Shown: positions 58,173-58,904 of the stretch, piece by piece
How the letters are laid out: every line of letters begins with the position of its first letter
Position numbering within the stretch: position 1 is the first letter of the stretch
Position numbers and translations under genes: made by a program
Notes under the pieces: generated by a model
Seen by the model: the letters and a program-made list of their open reading frames with translations, nothing else
The model's database searches: none
What the model was told of the DNA's origin: nothing
Assembly: GCA_963976395.1 (NCBI GenBank)
Contig: CAXBLG010000014.1
Coordinates: forward strand, 1 to 58,904
Length of the DNA stretch: 58,904 bases
DNA from: UBA11612 sp963976395
Lineage (GTDB): Bacteria > Pseudomonadota > Alphaproteobacteria > Rhodospirillales > Rhodospirillaceae
Direction: 5' to 3'

Positions 58173-58904
58173 TCAGCGCGGCTTCCGCACAACGATCGTC
58201 GCAATTGTCACCGCGCCCGACTCAAGGTTGGCGCGGTGATTTTTTGTCATAATCTCTAACGACGAAAGCGTCCGTGGCACCGCGTCTTCAGAATGCGGTG
58301 ACGGTGTTCTTGCGCGCCGAGCGTCCAATTCCGTGAACCACGCCAAACCCTCGCTGGTTGCGTCGTGTTCTTCCACAGCTTCGAATCCCGTTTCAGCCAA
58401 ACAGGCATGCATCTCTTCTTGAGTGTACAAGAAACTCGAGCTTGCATTTGAGGCCCAAGGAACCGGAAAGATAACTTCGCCTGCGGCGCCGCGCAGAGGA
58501 TCGTGAAGCGCGAGGCACGCACCCGGCTTCAACACCCGATAAACTTCGGCATACATCATGTGTTTATCCAAAATATTCATGGCAACATGGAGGTGCCAGG
58601 CCCCATCAAACATTGCGTCGGCAAACGGCAGCGCCAGCGCGGAGCCCTGATAAAAATTGACGACTCCAGACTGACCGGACAGTTCAGAAAAATAGGTCGC
58701 GTTTTCAATAAAGTGAGGCGCAAGATCGATCCCGCTCACCCTGCACCCCTTTAGGTCGGCCAACATCCGGGCGGGGCCACCCAGGCCGCACCCCACATCT
58801 AAAATGTGATCGGCTGGACCCGGTCCGAGCAGATCGGCAACCCTGCGCGTGGCCACGGCCCCACCGGTGTGAAACTGATCGAATGGCGCAAGCTGCGCGG
58901 GACT
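58173..58904 (-). CDS. Class I SAM-dependent methyltransferase (5' end outside window)
   Basis: 244 codons are visible and the frame runs open past the right edge, upstream of an internal GTG at 58856. The lead-in PFDQFHTGGAVATRRVADLL is typical of UbiE/sterol-type methyltransferases. Motif I is ILDVGCGLGGPARMLA, the acidic loop SGIDLAPHFIENA, motif II ALPFADAMFDGAW, and post-III RVLKPGACLALHDPL. The substrate is unknown. It converges with the epoxide hydrolase gene 13 nt away. Confidence 0.85.
   Translation of the reverse strand, partial: SPAQLAPFDQFHTGGAVATRRVADLLGPGPADHILDVGCGLGGPARMLADLKGCRVSGIDLAPHFIENATYFSELSGQSGVVNFYQGSALALPFADAMFDGAWHLHVAMNILDKHMMYAEVYRVLKPGACLALHDPLRGAAGEVIFPVPWASNASSSFLYTQEEMHACLAETGFEAVEEHDATSEGLAWFTELDARRARTPSPHSEDAVPRTLSSLEIMTKNHRANLESGAVTIATIVVRKPR

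Overview
The window is an ordinary stretch of an alphaproteobacterial chromosome, high in G+C, with a few accessory insertions. The assignment rests on gene neighbourhoods and families typical of that class: xerD beside aroK-aroB, bolA / J-domain protein / cobS / cobT, rpmB, gap-pgk, folB, uvrC-pgsA-moaD-moaE, and ilvE / petP-like / petR-like / sensor kinase. A TonB-dependent receptor and several Tat-type exported proteins indicate a Gram-negative envelope. I cannot name the order or genus. No rRNA, tRNA, CRISPR array, transposase or prophage gene was seen.

Layout. 1-7.1 kb: xerD (cut by the left edge), an exported protein with an overlapping 42-residue membrane protein, aroK-aroB, a CNNM/CorC-type membrane protein, a CBS protein and an InhA-like hydratase. 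7.2-11.1 kb: a secreted repeat-containing protein, two tandem DUF2889 genes, bolA and a J-domain protein. 11.2-14.2 kb: cobS-cobT. 14.2-18.3 kb: a LysR regulator divergent from two small genes, then a hybrid histidine kinase. 18.4-24.0 kb: TonB receptor, rpmB, an unknown gene pair and a DUF4743/Nudix gene. 24.1-27.4 kb: accA and gap-pgk. 27.9-39.3 kb: a loose set of exported, membrane and SnoaL-like proteins, including DUF1800/DUF1501, an iron permease with a cytochrome c module, a ceramidase-like protein, cytochrome b561 and a phosphatase lipoprotein. 39.4-48 kb is the most accessory part: an AT-rich orphan nuclease gene, a fused 5-oxoprolinase/hydantoinase carrying palindromic DNA elements in frame, a HicA-like gene, a degenerate tandem repeat, a deiminase-like protein lacking its catalytic residues, and a polyamine-binding-like protein. 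48-58.9 kb: pteridine reductase-like/folB, uvrC, pgsA, moaD-moaE, ilvE, the Pet-type regulators, an epoxide hydrolase and a methyltransferase cut by the right edge.

How the genes work together. Clear functional pairs are aroK-aroB (shikimate pathway), cobS-cobT (cobaltochelatase), gap-pgk (lower glycolysis), folM-like/folB (pterin/folate), moaD-moaE (molybdopterin synthase) and the response regulator with its kinase. Non-ATG starts and stop/start overlaps are common (aroK/aroB, folM-like, pgsA, cobT).

The strongest unusual signal is a family of short palindromic elements. It occurs as single copies between genes (38631-38667, possibly 15193-15213) and three times inside one enzyme gene. There every insertion is read in the same frame without a stop and adds peptide (about 9, 30 and 30 residues), as the Rickettsia palindromic elements do. 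Secondary leads are the orphan PD-(D/E)XK nuclease with an unassigned N-terminal domain and the apparent agmatine-deiminase pseudoenzyme facing a PotD-like protein.
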